A stretch of 64,000 nucleotides of DNA from Laguncularia racemosa. Lineage: Eukaryota > Streptophyta > Magnoliopsida > Myrtales > Combretaceae. Below, piece by piece: positions 10,083 to 20,767 of the stretch. The stretch is from positions 62,001 to 126,000 of the forward strand of contig JBBMOL010000282.1 in assembly GCA_037954665.1 (NCBI GenBank), in the 5' to 3' direction. The translations under genes and the position numbers were made by a program. The stretch's first letter is position 1; every line of letters starts with the position of its first letter. Below the pieces are notes generated by a model. The model had not been told where the DNA came from, ran no database searches, and saw only the letters and a list, made by a program, of their open reading frames with translations.

Positions 10083-10957
10083 TGATACGAACCACACCAA
10101 CCCGTGACGAAACCCAATACCAATACGTTCCGAAATTCGTTACCTACAATGCCAAACACCTAAAGTGGAAACCACGACCCGTTGTCTATAAGCGAGACAA
10201 GAACCTTGGTATAATATGAAGATGCCATAATCGGGATGAAAGACCGATTGATAAGTTGGGATGAACGCCATGGAAATCAATCCGATAAGCTCAAATTAGT
10301 TCTTGAAGAACCAAGAGAGGTGCCTCTCAAAAGTGTTTAATGTTCAAAGATGTAAATTCTTAGTTGTTCTAAACCCTAAGAGCTTTTATACTAGGGTTAC
10401 AATTCGTGAAAAACAAGTCCAAAATGACGTAGCTTAGATAAGTTGCATAAAAACATGAAAACAAAACAAGCTGGCCGGCAGGGGATACACGGCCGTGTAC
10501 ACGACCGTGTACTTTAGCCGTGTACACGACCGTGTACTTTGGCCGTGTACTTTTCTGTGCACATTCTGGTCACATACACGACCGTGAACTTCTGGTCGTG
10601 TATCTTTCTATGGATTTGCTTGTCTCCATACACGGCCGTGCCTTTTAGCCGTGTGTCTAGCCATGTATGATTCTATGCAATCTTGGAATTCCTACACGGC
10701 CGTGCCTTGAAAGTACACGCCCTCTTCAACCCGTGTCCGGTGTGACTTGTATAAGAGCAAGGGTCTTCCCATGGTTGTTCCAATCCGTTCCAACTTCATG
10801 ATTGCTCCAATCCTTTCCGGCTTCATGGACATCCTTTATCAACCCGTTAAGTGCTTCCTTGAGTCGTTTCTCTCGACTTCTTGTGATCGGTCCAGGCGAC
10901 ACTTCAAGAGGATCCACATTCCTTCTTCCGGCTTGACTCTCATCATAGATCTCATCA
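10083..10957 (-). repeat. 5' LTR of RE-4
   Basis: An 875 bp LTR, TGATGAG...GTATCA on the element strand. It contains a cluster of ACACGGCCGTGTAC-like palindromes (10487-10740) upstream of the TATA box (about 10385). Because the pol tail is encoded in the LTR, this copy preserves that tail without the stop at 4877, ending at TGA 10726. Confidence 0.92.
10487..10740 (-). promoter_or_regulatory. Cluster of CACGGCCGTG-type palindromes in the LTR
   Basis: Repeated ACACGGCCGTGTAC, GTACACGACCGTGTAC and degenerate forms, spaced by TTTGGC or TTTCTGT. The cluster lies roughly 100-350 bp upstream of the TATA box on the element strand. Equivalent clusters are at 4583-4770, 15624-15835 and 20126-20340. 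A role as enhancer or binding site is inference. Confidence 0.55.
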
Positions 10958-10962
10958 TTGAT

Positions 10963-12311
10963 GGAGTTGGACATTTTTAGAGTTATTAGGGGTGATTCAA
11001 ATCGAGTAAGTGTTTCAACTATATTTGAAATGTCATAATTAGATAGTCTTTTGCTATAAAAGTTAGATTTTTTTTTTGTGTGATTTGGAGTTGTGAAGGG
11101 ATAAGGGAATTGAATGGGAAAAGTTTTAGAGAAATAAAGAGAAGAAAAGATTCTAATAAAGAGATATACAGTTAAGTATACAAGCATACACCTACTCGTG
11201 TTGAGGTATACGGTTAAGTACATGACCATGTACTTGAGCGTGTTAAGAGGCCTTTTCACACATAATCATGCTCTTTTATAGGGCCATATACATGGTCGTA
11301 CTACCCTAAAATCTCTATAACATGTTTCTTTATACCTTTTTCTTGGTTTTTCTTCGATTTTATACTAGTTTTATCTAAAATAATGTAATAATGGAGGAAA
11401 TAACCAAATAGTCCTTAGTTTAGAAAAATCGAATGATCTTAGGCAATGTTTTAAGATATTATTGAGATTGGTTTACTTTTGTTACATGACAAATTTTGAT
11501 AAAGTTGATAGTTTCAAATAGGCTAAAACTAAAATTGTTCCTCCAAGTACATATTTACCATGTTTGTCGCTTAAGGTTGCTAATTTAATCATCTAAATAA
11601 ACCTAGTTGAATATTGGATCTAAATGTATATACTACCTATGTTTGGTTCAACTTAGGGACTCACAATGGCAAATCCATAAAGGGTACCCTAATGATCATA
11701 ATACAACGTTATCTCCAATAGAGTCTTATATTGAAAGGATTTGAGGTAGATTTTAAGGACAATAGACCCCACAATGGTAGCTCCCAATATCATATAAAAA
11801 GTTGAGGCTAGAAGTGGTAGTTCCCAACCTAAGATCTATATATTATACATGGTGTAGTAGGATCATAAGTACCCATGTGATGGTTATTGGCTACAATAAA
11901 GATAATAAATGAATTGATTATTATATTAATGTTGCATTCCTATGTGTATGCATGTTGTGAATTGGATAACACACGCATATTCTTGTGGTACGCATGTACT
12001 AGGCTTAGGCTCATATATATATATTTTTTTAGTTGCAAGACTTTAGTAACAAGTTCAACATTAGCGCATCAAGACATAAAAATAAATATAGGTTGTTATA
12101 AATTTACTTTAATTACATTAGGTTATATTTTTACGTATATTATCAAATTAATAAAGGATATTTTAGTGTGGTATTCAAGAAACTGATAAGTTATTTATAT
12201 TGTTGAAACATAAGAATATTTGTAGTTTTAGATAGATTAAGAGCGTTTGCATGTCATTAATTAATAATGACACGTGGTAAGCTATAATGTCTAAAGTTTT
12301 GGGGCATTACA
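10963..12311 (+). repeat. 5' LTR of RE-3, second part
   Basis: Continues the LTR after the RE-4 insertion and ends TTTTGGGGCATTACA at 12311. From about 11090 it aligns with 24000-25209 of the 3' LTR. It contains degenerate CACGACCATGTAC motifs at about 11170-11290. Confidence 0.85.
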
Positions 12312-12318
12312 ACTGGAG

Positions 12319-12330
12319 TGGTATCAAAGC
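12319..12330 (+). other. Primer binding site of RE-3
   Basis: TGGTATCAAAGC, one mismatch from the initiator-Met primer site, 7 bp after the LTR end. Confidence 0.75.
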
Positions 12331-14476
12331 TTAGGCTTATGATTAATAGATTGTATATTGATTTAGGTTTATGATCAAGAGAGTATAAGCTTGTAATCTA
12401 TAGAATCAAGTGTATGATCTATTAGAGTTTATGTTTATGACCAGGAAGCTTAGGTTGAGGATCATTAGAACTTAGGCTTATAATCTATATGAGTAATGTT
12501 TATAATCAATAAAGCCCTAGTTATAAATCTTTTGAAAACATAGAAGCTCAATCTGTAGGATGGTGAAATATGACAAGAGTGGTTACAAAAAAGGGACCGA
12601 TGTAATAACGAAATAATTGGTATTTTATTTTGTTTTTATATATCATGTTTCCTTTTGAGCACAATGTTTTATTTTTAATTGCAAATTATCTTCTATTGCT
12701 CTCTATTTTATCCTATAATTTACCTTTTACTTTTACATGTTTATTTTACTCTCTTTCCTTTTAGAATGCATAATAAATAAATAGCCGGTATATGCAAATA
12801 TATATATATGGAATAAACTAATGGAAGATATTAACCTATATCCTATATATGGTGCATATTGATTCTTATCTTATATAGGATACATATATATAAGGTAATC
12901 TAATTGTCATCAAATAAATCCCATAGCTATAAGTTACAAGTAATAATTAAAATGTAGTCATAAAAGCACATTCAAACACAATTGACCAAGAAAAAGTTGA
13001 CTTACAAAATTATAACTTATGAAACTAAATGCAATACTACCCTAACGAAATAATAACACTTAATAATGATAATAATACTAACGAACATGTTGGTTATAGA
13101 ATTTTTTTTAAAAGCAAAGTAACTATCTTGCTATACCTTATAGTGAGAAGAAGCATTAAAAAAAATGATACATGTAATAGAAACGACTAACAAAGACAAT
13201 AAGAATAATAGCATTATTAGTAATATTGATAAATCCCATAGCTATAAGTTACAAGTAATAATTAAAATATAGTCATAAAAGCACATTCAAACACAATTGA
13301 CCAAGAAAAAGTTGACTTCCAAAATTATAACTTATGAAACTAAATGCAATACTACCCTAACGAAATAATAACAATTAATAATGATAATAATACTAACGAA
13401 CATGTTGGTTATAGAATTGTTTTTTAAAAGTAAAGTAACTATCTTGCTATACCTTATAGTGAGAAGAAGCATTAAAAAAAAATGACACATGTAATAGAAA
13501 TGACTAACAAAGACAATAAGAATAATAGCATTATTAGTAATATTGATAATAGTAAACATATATCTAAATGTATGAAAAATAATAATAAAATGAAAAAGTC
13601 ATATAAAATCAATGACAATGGTAGTAGTAATGAATAACTAAATAAGAAATACAAATATATGTATTTAATAAGCTTATATTTATAATACACAAAAAAAAAG
13701 GAAATGAAGCATATAATTAATTTTGATGAGCAAGTTAGGAACAAAAGAAAATGATATTAAAAGATTTTTGGCATGTATATGTATATATACACATAAGAAA
13801 GGGATGATGAATTCATATGTTTTCTCACCTTGTCAAGAGAAATGTGAAGTGATACTAAAGATGAAAAATCAAGATTATGATATAACTAAAAGTTAATAAA
13901 TTTGGAGCAAATGGATATATATAAATAAAAGGTGTTTAGTCATTAGACATGTTGATCTAGAGAGAAATTCAAGAACAGCTTAAGAAAATTTAAGGATCAT
14001 AATTTAAGATTTGAAATTTGAATAGTGAAAGAATTGGACACAAAAATTTTAGATGAAGGATTGCTGAATAAATAAATGAAAAAGAAATTGTGGTTACAAG
14101 TTAAATTGGAAATAGGGTTACGAAATCTATTTTGAAGAAATATTAGTTATAAACTACTAGTATTAAGAAAATGTTCTAAATAAGTTCGAGTTCTCTAAGC
14201 TTAGTGGAACAAAGGATTAAATGGCCTAAATATTTATACGAAATTGGAATAACTATGTATAAAATGATAGCGAAAGGTGAGACAAAGGAGAAACCCTAAG
14301 TAGTTGAAGATTTATGGAAAATAATGGGAGACTTAGTGGACAACAAAAAGGCATGTTTTCCAGAAATTTAGAATGAATTAGGAATAAATTAATAACAAGA
14401 TAGACAATAGAACACAAAAGGGAAAATTTTAAGGAAGAGAAGTAAACAAACTATGTTAAGACTTAATGGGGCAATC
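12331..14476 (+). other. Internal region of RE-3, non-coding
   Basis: About 2.1 kb of very AT-rich sequence. It opens with a run of short degenerate repeats (GCTTAGGCTTATGAT-like, 12328-12530) and holds a 315 bp tandem duplication (see separate entry). Short frames on either strand are low-complexity and match no family. It continues after RE-5 at 23814-23914 and ends in a weak polypurine tract (AAAGGTGGA, 23906-23914). Confidence 0.7.
12916..13547. repeat. Tandem duplication, two units of about 315 bp
   Basis: Unit 1 is 12916-13230, unit 2 is 13231-13547. They share AAATCCCATAGCTATAAG at the start and TAGTAATATTGAT at the end and differ by only a few bases and A-run lengths, so the duplication is recent relative to the element. 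Confidence 0.92.
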
Positions 14477-14481
14477 GTATG

Positions 14482-15220
14482 TGATAGGAATAAAAATCCG
14501 ACAAAACCTATCATTAGGGCAAGAACTGAAGGATTTCAAATCTTGGTGTTGAGGGCCCATTTTGAGCAGATCGACCCCGGAATTATTTATATATTAACCA
14601 CTTTTCTATTATTCTTGTATTGTGTTTTCCAACAGGCACACTTATCATATTCTATAGGGCAATGGACGAACTCCCTCAGACTCAGATTGTGGGTTATCCA
14701 TGGACCGACCTGAACCGGCGATGAGTTGGGCCGATGGATCCTATAGAAGACCGGCATCTTGAAGACCATTTCTTTTATATATTTACACTTTTATGAACTA
14801 TTTTGGTTGTATTTTGGTTTTGGAACACTTTTATTTCTTTGTAACTTTCATTTAGGGTTAGCTACCTTAAAAGTGGCAAACTTGTAATTTTGAGCACTTT
14901 TTAACCCTAGGAGTAGCAAGTATAAATACTTGCTTAAGAGAGGGTTTGAGGAGGCTTATTTTGTAGAACAAACACTTCACATTTCGTGAGAGGGCTTAGG
15001 GTTTTCCTAATTCCAAATTCTCTTATCAATTTCAAACCCAAGAAGTTGAAATTGTGGCGAGTGCAACAAGGAGAAATCGCGAGTAATATCGATTCATCTT
15101 TGTTGTTGTTCATTTCTTCTCTAGTGAGTCATATCTAGGGTTGATTTGGATGTTCTTGGACTTGTTTTAATTCCAAATTCGTGATCAATAGCTTGTCATA
15201 GGATTGATTATGTTGAAATA
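14482..15220 (+). repeat. 5' LTR of RE-5, first part
   Basis: Begins TGATAGGAAT and aligns with 22774 onward at high identity. The first about 100 bp read in frame as a pol tail (PIIRARTEGFQ). The TATA hairpin is at 14915-14934. RE-6 inserted at 15220, in a sequence intact at 23510 (GTTGATATATGATAAC). Confidence 0.92.
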
Positions 15221-16058
15221 TGATACGAACCACGCCAACCCGTGACGAAACCCAATACCAATACGTTCGGAAATTCGTTACCTAAGATGCCCAAACACCT
15301 AAAGTGGAAACCGCGACCCGTTGTCTATAAGCGAGACAAGAACCTTGGTATAAAAACGAAGACGCCACAATCGGGATGAAAGACCGATTGATAAGTCGGG
15401 ATGAACGCCACGGAAATCAATCCGATAAGTTCGATTTAGTTCTTGAAGAACCAAGAGAGGTGCCTCTCAAAAGTGTTTAATGTTCAAAGATGTATTTATT
15501 CATTGTTGTAAACCCTAGGAGCTTTTATACTAGGGTTACAATTCATGTAAAACAATTCCAAAGTGACGTAGTTTAGATAAGTGGCGTAAAAACGCGAAAA
15601 TAGAACAAGCTAGCCGGCAGGGGATACACGGCCGTGTACTTTGGCCATGTACCTTTCTGTACAACTTCTGGCAACATACACAGCCGTGTACACGACCGTG
15701 TACTTTGACCGTGTACTTTTCTATACAACTTCTGGCAACATACACGCCCATGTATTTTGGCCGTGCATCTTTCTGTGGATTTGCTTGACTCCATACACGG
15801 CCGTGCTTTGAAAGTACACACCCTCTTCATCCCGTGTCCAGTATAACTTGTACAAAAGCAAGGGTCTTCCCATGGTTGTTCCAATCCGTTTCAACTTCAT
15901 GATTGCTCCAATCCTTTTCGGCTTCATGGACAACCTTTATCAACCCATTAAGTGCTTCCTTGAGTCGTTTCGCTCGACTTCTTGTGATCGGTCCAGGCGG
16001 CACTTCAAGAGGATCCACATTCCTTCTTTTGGCTTGACTCTCATCATGGATCTCATCA
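15221..16058 (-). repeat. 3' LTR of RE-6
   Basis: Starts TGATGAGATC at 16058, ends TTCGTATCA at 15221. It follows the polypurine tract and encodes the last about 77 residues of pol, with the stop at 15827-15829. The inverted repeat around the TATA box (15511-15537) is intact, as is the CACGGCCGTG cluster (15624-15835). Confidence 0.92.
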
Positions 16059-18240
16059 TTCCCCTCCTCTTGAAAAGGATTTGTCCTTAAATCGTCACCT
16101 ACATCAAAAGGACTCAGATCAGTAACATTAAATGTGGCACTTACTTGATACTCACCAGGCAAATCTATCTTGTATGCATTGTCGTTGATGCGCTCAAGAA
16201 CTTGAAATGGTCCATCGACTCTAGGAAGTAGTTTAGATCGACGCTGCACGGGAAATCGCTCTTTGTGCATGTGAACCCAAACCTAATCTCCAGGTTCAAA
16301 AACAGCTTGTCGATGACCCTTGTTGGCTTGTTTCACATACTGCTCTGTTCGTTGTTCAATGTTCAGCCTTGCCTTCTCATGGATCTGTTGAACAAATTCG
16401 GCCTTCTTCTTGCCATCTAAATTAACAAACTCAGAAATAGGCAAAGGTGATAAATCCAAAGGAGTTAGTGGATTAAAACCATACACAATTTCAAAAGGAG
16501 AAAATTTAGTAGCAGAATGCACTGTACGATTATAAGCAAATTCAACATGCGGCAAACAATCCTCCCAACTCTTAATATTCGTTTTAATTACAGCCCTCAA
16601 CAAAGTAGATAATGTTCGATTCCCTACCTCAGTTTGACCGTCAGTCTGTGGATGACAAGTAGTAGAAAACAATAACTTAGTTCCTAACTTAGCCCACAAA
16701 GTCTTCCAAAAGTAGCTTAAGAACTTAGCATCCCTATCTGATACAATGGTTCTAGGCATACCATGTAATCGCACAACTTCCCTAAAGAATAAATTAGCAA
16801 TATTACAAGCATCATCCGTTTTGTTACAAGGAATGAAATGTGCCATTTTAGAAAACCTATCAACAACTACAAAAACAGAATCCCGACCATGTCTAGACCT
16901 GGGTAATCCTAACACAAAATCTATAGAAATATCTACCCAAGGCTCATGAGGAATGGGAAGTGGGGTGTAAAGCCCTTGAGGTTGGACTCTAGATTTCGCT
17001 TGCTTACATGTGACACATCGCTCACAAATCCTCTCAACATCTCGTTTCATGTGAGGCCAATAGAAGTGTTCCTGCAATACCCCTAATGTTTTAGCTACTC
17101 CAAAGTGTCCCATTAAACCTCCTCCATGAGACTCCCTCACAAGTAATTCTCTTAGAGAACAAATTGGAATGCACAGTTTACTCTCCCTAAACAAGAATCC
17201 GTCATGTTTATAAAATTTTCCATGCCCACTCTTCTCACATTGCACATACTCCTCACAAAAATCTCGATCAGCAGCATATAAGTCCTTAATGTGCTCAAAA
17301 CCAAGAAGTCTAGAACTAAGAGTAGAGATAAGAGTATACCTTCTAGAAAGTACATTAGCAACTACATTCTCTTTACCTTACTTGTAGTGGATGACATATG
17401 GAAATGTTTTGATGAACTCCACCCAACGAGCATGCCTTTTGTTCAACTTGTGTTGCCCCTTCAAATACTTCAAAGATTCATGATCAGTGTGGATCACGAA
17501 CTCTTTTGGCCAAAGGTAGTGTTGCCACATCTCCAGGGCTCGAACCAATGCATATAGCTCCTTGTCGTAAGTAGGGTAATTCACGGTTACCCCACTTAGC
17601 TTCTCGCTAAAGAATGCAATCGGTCTTCTCTCTTGCATAAGCACTGCTCGAATACCTAATCCTGAAGCATCACACTCAATTTCAAACGTTTTAGCAAAGT
17701 TAAGTAAAGCAAGTAACGGCGCCTAAGTCAACTTATTTTTAAGCATCTGAAAGGCCTTCTCTTGTTGCTCTCCCCAGCTGAACCCCACGTTCTTCTTAAT
17801 TACCTCAGTAAGTGGTGCTGCAATGGTGCTGAAATCCTTCACAAATCTCCTGTAAAAGCTCGCTAGTGCATGGAAACTCCGCACATTACTTACATTGGTT
17901 GGACCAGGCCATTCTTGGATCGCACAAACCTTTTCTTCATCAACCTGTATTCCCGTGATGTTGTTGATGGCGCGGCAGTCAACACACATTCTCCATGTCC
18001 CATCCTTCTTAGGTACCAAGATCACAGGCACTGCACATGGACTCATGCTTTCTCTCACGTACCCCTTCTCCATTAGTTCATCGACCTGCCTTTGGAGTTC
18101 CTTTATCTCCTCCGGATTGCTCCTATAAGCTGGCTTGTTTGGAATCGATGCTCCGGGTACAAGGTCAATCTAGAGCTCAATACCACGAACAGGTGGTAAT
18201 CCCTTTGGAATCTCCTCAGGAAAGACATCTTCAAAGTCCT
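15827..18240 (-). pseudogene. pol of RE-6 with RT core deleted
   Basis: From 18240 down: the RT N-terminal part (ASIPNKPAYR, VPKKDGTW), then a jump from INNIT straight to GIQVDEEK at about 17955, which removes the catalytic centre. RNase H (17644-17378, DKELYALVRALE, DHESLKYLKG) and a long intact stretch of integrase (17245-16283) follow. The integrase stretch has the zinc domain (GHFGVAKT, CERCVTCKQAKS), the DDE core (DRFSKMAHF, TDGQTEVGNRT) and a GKKKAEF linker. The tail GPITRSRAKR ends inside the LTR at 15827. Stops include TAG in the Gln of HQIDL, one near 17723 and one near 17378. The integrase is the best preserved one in the window. Confidence 0.9.
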
Positions 18241-18588
18241 GCACAAGAGACACAACCACACTAAGCAAAGAGTTAGATAATTCGTTAGTAGTCAAACATG
18301 TTTCTTTAAAAACCAGCAACAACATAGGTTACCTCTTCACTAACACTCTCCTTATTACACTCGCTCTTGCCACACAACTCTCCTTTTGTAAAGCTGCCCT
18401 CTCCTTTTCACTCACTACCAAAGTTGATCCCCTTCAACCTGGCCTCTCACACTCTTTCCAGCCTTCTTCTCCTTTTCCTTTTGATCTTGACTTTTATATT
18501 CCTTTTTCTTCTCATTGTCTTTTGCTCTCTCACTCTCACTCTGCTTTTCACTCACCTTGTGTTTTGCAAACGACTGTTGTAGCTGCAA

Positions 18589-19305
18589 CTAGTCCTCATA
18601 CACTTGTTTAGGTGTTAAAGGTTTAAGGTTAAAACATTTCCCTTGGTGAACAAGCGTATACTTGTTAGTAAAGCCATCATGAACAGCCTTCCTATCAAAT
18701 TGCCATAGCCTCCCCAACAACACATGACATGCTTGCATTGGCACTACATTGCATAACACCTCATCCTCATATCTACCAATGTGAAAACCAATCAAGGCTT
18801 GCTTACTCACCTTAGTCTCACCACTATCATTCAACCACTGCAATTTATATGGACTAGGGTGTCTAATAGTTTTGAGCCCTAGCCTCTCAACAATAAAATT
18901 GCTCACTACATTGGTGCAACTTCCCCCATCAATAATCAAACTACAAATGTGATCTCCTAGATAACATCTAGTATGAAATATATTCTCTCTTTTCCTATCT
19001 CCTCTATCTTCCCAATCCCTAGTTCCTCTATTTCGACCACTATAACCTCTATAACTCCCAACAGAAGGCTCATAAAAATCATCATCCGACATTTTATCTC
19101 CACCACTCGGTACTCTCCTAGAACAACTCTCCCTTTTACGCCCTTGGAATACATTTGTGGATTGCTCTAGTCTTTGCTCTACCGTCTCATGAATTTGTTC
19201 CATTCCCTCTTGGAAAATCCTCTTCATTTCTCCCCTCAACGCCTCAATTACTACCCTAGCATCAAACCTTCCCCTCTCACCTTCAGGAGAATGTTGTCTC
19301 GACAT
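18589..19305 (-). pseudogene. gag-protease fusion of RE-6 (capsid deleted in frame)
   Basis: ATG at 19305 (MSRQHSPEGE) opens a 238-codon frame that joins the gag N-terminus (to RDWEDRGDRKR) directly to the protease (ENIFHTRCYLGD, LIIDGGSCTN). Compared with RE-4 the capsid and the CCHC knuckle are gone, yet the frame is kept. The join lies at a shared AGAGA stretch. The frame stops at TAG 18589 (Gln codon), after which linker sequence continues to about 18260. A product would be a matrix-like N-terminus fused to protease, of unknown use. Confidence 0.85.
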
Positions 19306-19708
19306 TGTCCCTACAGAAAAGATTAGTACTAACACAATATATATATATGATTAAACCTCATGATACACTCCCTTACGTGTTTCGCTCAAAGGATGATATC
19401 ACACAGTCACTCGTGTATTCTCACAAATAATGATGATATCAACTCGCCAATTTCCTCTTCTCAATTCTCTTGGAACTAACCCAAACTACACCAATTTCCT
19501 TCTGTAGAATTCAAAACAACTCTAGGGTTCGTAAATTTTCTTCTATTTTTCTATCCGATTTTTTTTTTTAACAATCGGCTAGGCGATATTACACTCTCAA
19601 AAGACAATCAATACTACGAAATTGAATACGATAATTGATATGAATGATTGGATTTAGGGTTTTTGATATTACCTTCCTCAACCGAACTTGATGTTTTGAC
19701 AAACCTAA

Positions 19709-19720
19709 GCTTTGATACCA
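19709..19720 (-). other. Primer binding site of RE-6
   Basis: GCTTTGATACCA on plus (TGGTATCAAAGC), one change from RE-4, placed 3 bp inside the 5' LTR. Confidence 0.85.
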
Positions 19721-19723
19721 AAC

Positions 19724-20449
19724 TAATACGAACCACGCCAACCCGTGACGAAACCCAATACCAATACGTTCGGAAATTTGTAGCCTAAGATGCCCAAACA
19801 TCTAAAGTGGAAACCACGACCCGTTGTCTATAAGCAAGACAAGAACCTTGGTATAAAAACGAAGACGCCACAATCGGGATGAAAGACCGATTGATAAGTC
19901 GGGATGAACGCCACGGAAATCAATCCGATAAGTTCGATTTAGTTCTTGAAGAACTAAGAGAGGTGCCTCTCCAAAGTGTTTAATGTTCAAAGATGTATTT
20001 GTTCATTGTTCTAAACCCTAGGAGCTTTTATACTAAGGTTACAATTTGTGTAAAACAAGTCCAAAACGACGTAGTTTAGATAAGTGGCGTAAAAACGCGA
20101 AAACAGAACAACCTAGCCGGCAGGGGATACACGGCCGTGTACACAGTCGTGTACTTTGGCCGTGTACCTTTCTGTACAACTTTTAGCAACATACACAGCT
20201 GTGTACACGACCGTGTACTTTTCTGTACAACTTCTGGCAACATACACGCCCATGTACTTTGGCCATGTATCTTTCTGTAGATTTGCTTGAGTCCATACAC
20301 GACCGTGCTTTGAAAGTACACGCCCTCTTCATCCCGTGTCCAGTATAACTTGTACAAAAGCAAGGGTCTTCCTACGGTTGTTCCAATCCGTTTCAACTTC
20401 ATGATTGCTCCAATCCTTTCCGGCTTGACTCTCATCATGGATCTCATCA
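19724..20449 (-). repeat. 5' LTR of RE-6, shortened
   Basis: Lacks about 112-125 bp present in the 3' LTR, lost between two CCGGCTT direct repeats still seen intact in RE-4 (10880s and 10927). The terminal TG...CA has decayed to TAATACG at 19724. The left arm of the TATA inverted repeat is kept, the right arm is mutated (CTAAGGTT). Confidence 0.9.
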
Positions 20450-20454
20450 ATATA

Positions 20455-20750
20455 TGATAACATTCTCTTTATTGTGGCATGAATTGGATAGTTGAAGGAA
20501 AGGTTGGAATTTGCGGTTTGACCCATTTGATTTCTTGATTTGATTCACGTGGTTTCAATTCTAATTGTTAATATTTGATGAAGATTACTTGTTTGGATTG
20601 ATAATAGCAATTAAAGCTCTTTGGATTTCATTCCATTACCTTAGGATTTCTGCATTTACCTAGTTAAGTGAATCGGTTTTGTGTTTTGTGAATTAAGGTA
20701 TTTTCCTTGATTCTTTTGATTGTGCTTAAGCTTGGAATTTAGGCACATCA
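20455..20750 (+). repeat. 5' LTR of RE-5, second part
   Basis: Resumes at TGATAACATT as in 23513 and ends TTTAGGCACATCA. Together with the first part it gives 1035 bp, the same as the 3' LTR. Confidence 0.92.
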
Positions 20751-20755
20751 TATTT

Positions 20756-20767
20756 TGGTATCAGAGC
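20756..20767 (+). other. Primer binding site of RE-5
   Basis: A perfect TGGTATCAGAGC, 5 bp after the LTR end. Confidence 0.92.

Larger units (their letters stand above)
4180..10957 (-). mobile_element. RE-4: Ty3/gypsy chromovirus (CRM-like), nearly full length
   Basis: A 6778 bp element with LTRs of 839 bp (3') and 875 bp (5'), TSD TTGAT at 4175-4179 and 10958-10962, a Met-type primer site at 10068-10079, gag-protease and pol. The order gag-PR-RT-RH-IN is Ty3/gypsy. The integrase tail runs through the polypurine tract into the 3' LTR, a feature I know from the CRM clade. One frameshift and several stops disable it. RE-6 is a shorter sibling of the same family. Confidence 0.93.
15221..20449 (-). 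mobile_element. RE-6: internally deleted sibling of RE-4
   Basis: A 5229 bp element with LTRs 15221-16058 (838 bp) and 19724-20449 (726 bp). The TSD reads AAATA (15216-15220) and ATATA (20450-20454); the uninterrupted second LTR of RE-5 shows ATATA as the original target. Two large deletions relative to RE-4 removed the capsid and zinc knuckle (about 0.94 kb) and the RT core including YFDD (about 0.43 kb). Both junctions keep the reading frame. Confidence 0.92.

Noticed and set aside
12916..13547. Possible CRISPR or satellite array
   Set aside because: Only two long contiguous units without spacers, in a plant retrotransposon.
13332..13744. Hydrophobic minus-strand ORFs (membrane-like)
   Set aside because: Caused by A/T-only composition; no codon structure, and they lie in the RE-3 non-coding interior.
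15536..15884. Several overlapping minus-strand ORFs with repeats like GRVHG and KLYRKVHG
   Set aside because: They arise from the CACGGCCGTG palindromes and lie in the LTR; frames are not kept between the LTR copies.
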